Assembly (NCBI GenBank): GCA_041859205.1
Contig: JBHEKU010000235.1
Location: forward strand, 1 to 5,472
Length of the DNA: 5,472 bases
Direction: 5' to 3'
DNA from: JAFDZO01 sp041859205
Lineage (GTDB): Bacteria > Bacteroidota > Ignavibacteria > Tepidaquicellales > Tepidaquicellaceae
In this document: one piece after another, positions 5,275 to 5,472 of the stretch
How positions within the stretch are numbered: position 1 is the stretch's first letter
Layout of the letters: every line of letters begins with the position of its first letter
The notes under the pieces: model-generated
What the model was told of the DNA's origin: nothing
Database searches by the model: none
The model's input: the letters and a program-made list of their open reading frames with translations, nothing else
Position numbers and translations under genes: made by a program

Positions 5275-5285
5275 AATAATAATGT

Positions 5286-5309
5286 TGGAAGTGGCAATAG
5301 AGGATGGGG
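5286..5309 (+). repeat. Direct repeat copy 2: displaced original 3' end of hsdS
   Basis: Identical to 4526-4549 for 24 bases, then one extra G at 5310. With that G removed, the hsdS frame would read on through GAA GAA TTA ATT ACG ATT to TAA (about 5330), 2 nt before the ATG of the HipA-like gene. This looks like the ancestral hsdS terminus. Confidence 0.8.
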
Positions 5310-5332
5310 GAAGAATTAATTACGATTTAATA

Positions 5333-5472
5333 ATGAATGAAATAAAGTATTTGCAAAGTATTACTGAAATAAAAGCCGAACATTGTTACGATACAAGGGG
5401 AAGTCAGCCTGTTCGGGTTTTTTGTAGCGATTTCAACTATTATGTATGTAAATATCATAAACGCGGTTCAGG
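5333..5472 (+). CDS. 5' part of a HipA-family (HipA_2-like) kinase-like protein, cut by the window end
   Basis: Forty-six codons are visible and the frame stays open to the last base. The protein begins MNEIKYLQSITEIKAEHC and continues with RGSQPVRVFCSDFNYYVCKYHKRGSG. A glycine-serine turn, a PV-V strand and a YVCKY strand whose lysine (K40) would be the ATP-contacting residue resemble the N-terminus of stand-alone HipA-like kinases, as I recall the family. The ATG at 5333 is preferred; the frame is also open from ATG 5282, but those 17 codons are the duplicated hsdS tail read in another frame. Before the insertion it probably followed hsdS by 2 nt as a third operon gene. Role in the restriction locus is unknown. 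The family call rests on a short fragment. Confidence 0.6.
   Translation, partial: MNEIKYLQSITEIKAEHCYDTRGSQPVRVFCSDFNYYVCKYHKRGS

Larger units (their letters stand above)
4580..5285. mobile_element. Candidate GIY-YIG/repeat insertion between hsdS and the HipA-like gene
   Basis: The block is bounded by duplicated hsdS 3' sequence (4526-4549 and 5286-5309). It contains five separate repeat copies plus a 140-bp composite element carrying two more, and a small GIY-YIG nuclease gene whose last codons lie in a repeat. No transposase or integrase is present. Joining the right-hand copy to hsdS rebuilds a tight hsdS-HipA junction (see findings), which argues that the block arrived later. The similar short strings AATAATAACGTT (4580-4591) and AATAATAATGTT (5275-5286) near the edges may mark its ends but are low in complexity. 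The boundaries are approximate, and the long target duplication is unlike those of ordinary insertion sequences. Confidence 0.55.

Noticed and set aside
4580..5285. Ordinary insertion sequence or RAYT/REP transposon
   Set aside because: No transposase, Y1 or integrase motif is visible and the flanking duplication is far longer than usual target duplications.

Overview
The window looks like an accessory-genome segment of a Bacteroidota (Bacteroidetes) bacterium. The signs are AT-rich DNA, no Shine-Dalgarno sequences before the starts, promoter-like TAnnTTTG / TTTG boxes (best one at 819-848 on the minus strand), and many short repeats of the form GTCATTCCGA...GAGGAATCT. No species can be named from the sequence alone.

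Layout. Positions 1-340 hold only repeats: a short hairpin, then a 139-bp nested inverted-repeat element, then a lone diverged repeat. Positions 364-579 (minus) encode a 71-residue unrecognised protein. Positions about 626-848 (minus) look like a promoter driving a structured RNA of roughly 190 nt, ending in a strong hairpin just before that small gene. Positions about 895-974 (minus) look like a second, smaller RNA unit with its own promoter box and terminator hairpin. Positions 1058-4581 (plus) are a restriction-modification operon: a DNA adenine methylase with an N-terminal PD-(D/E)XK-type nuclease domain, followed by a two-TRD specificity subunit. Positions 4580-5285 hold an apparent insertion made of the same repeats, a second 140-bp nested inverted-repeat element and a small GIY-YIG nuclease gene. 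From about 5333 the 5' end of a HipA-family kinase-like gene runs off the window.

Two observations stand out. First, the methylase and specificity frames are joined by what looks like a programmed -1 frameshift site: a run of eight T (heptamer T TTT TTT) directly before the methylase stop TAA, a 5-nt spacer, and a 14-bp stem-loop. The specificity frame is open through the site, carries family-like sequence upstream of its first possible start (a TTG), and has no ATG or GTG there. A fusion made at low frequency would give excess M over M-S. A T8/T9 phase-variable tract or a homopolymer sequencing error would look the same. Second, the 3' end of the specificity gene is duplicated 760 bp downstream (24 identical bases plus a diverged extension) on the far side of the repeat/GIY-YIG block. 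Removing the block rebuilds a compact junction in which the specificity gene would stop 2 nt before the ATG of the HipA-like gene. This suggests an ancestral three-gene operon entered by a GIY-YIG/repeat element that duplicated its target and left the upstream gene intact.

No transposase, integrase, CRISPR array, tRNA or rRNA was seen. No separate HsdR helicase lies in the window.
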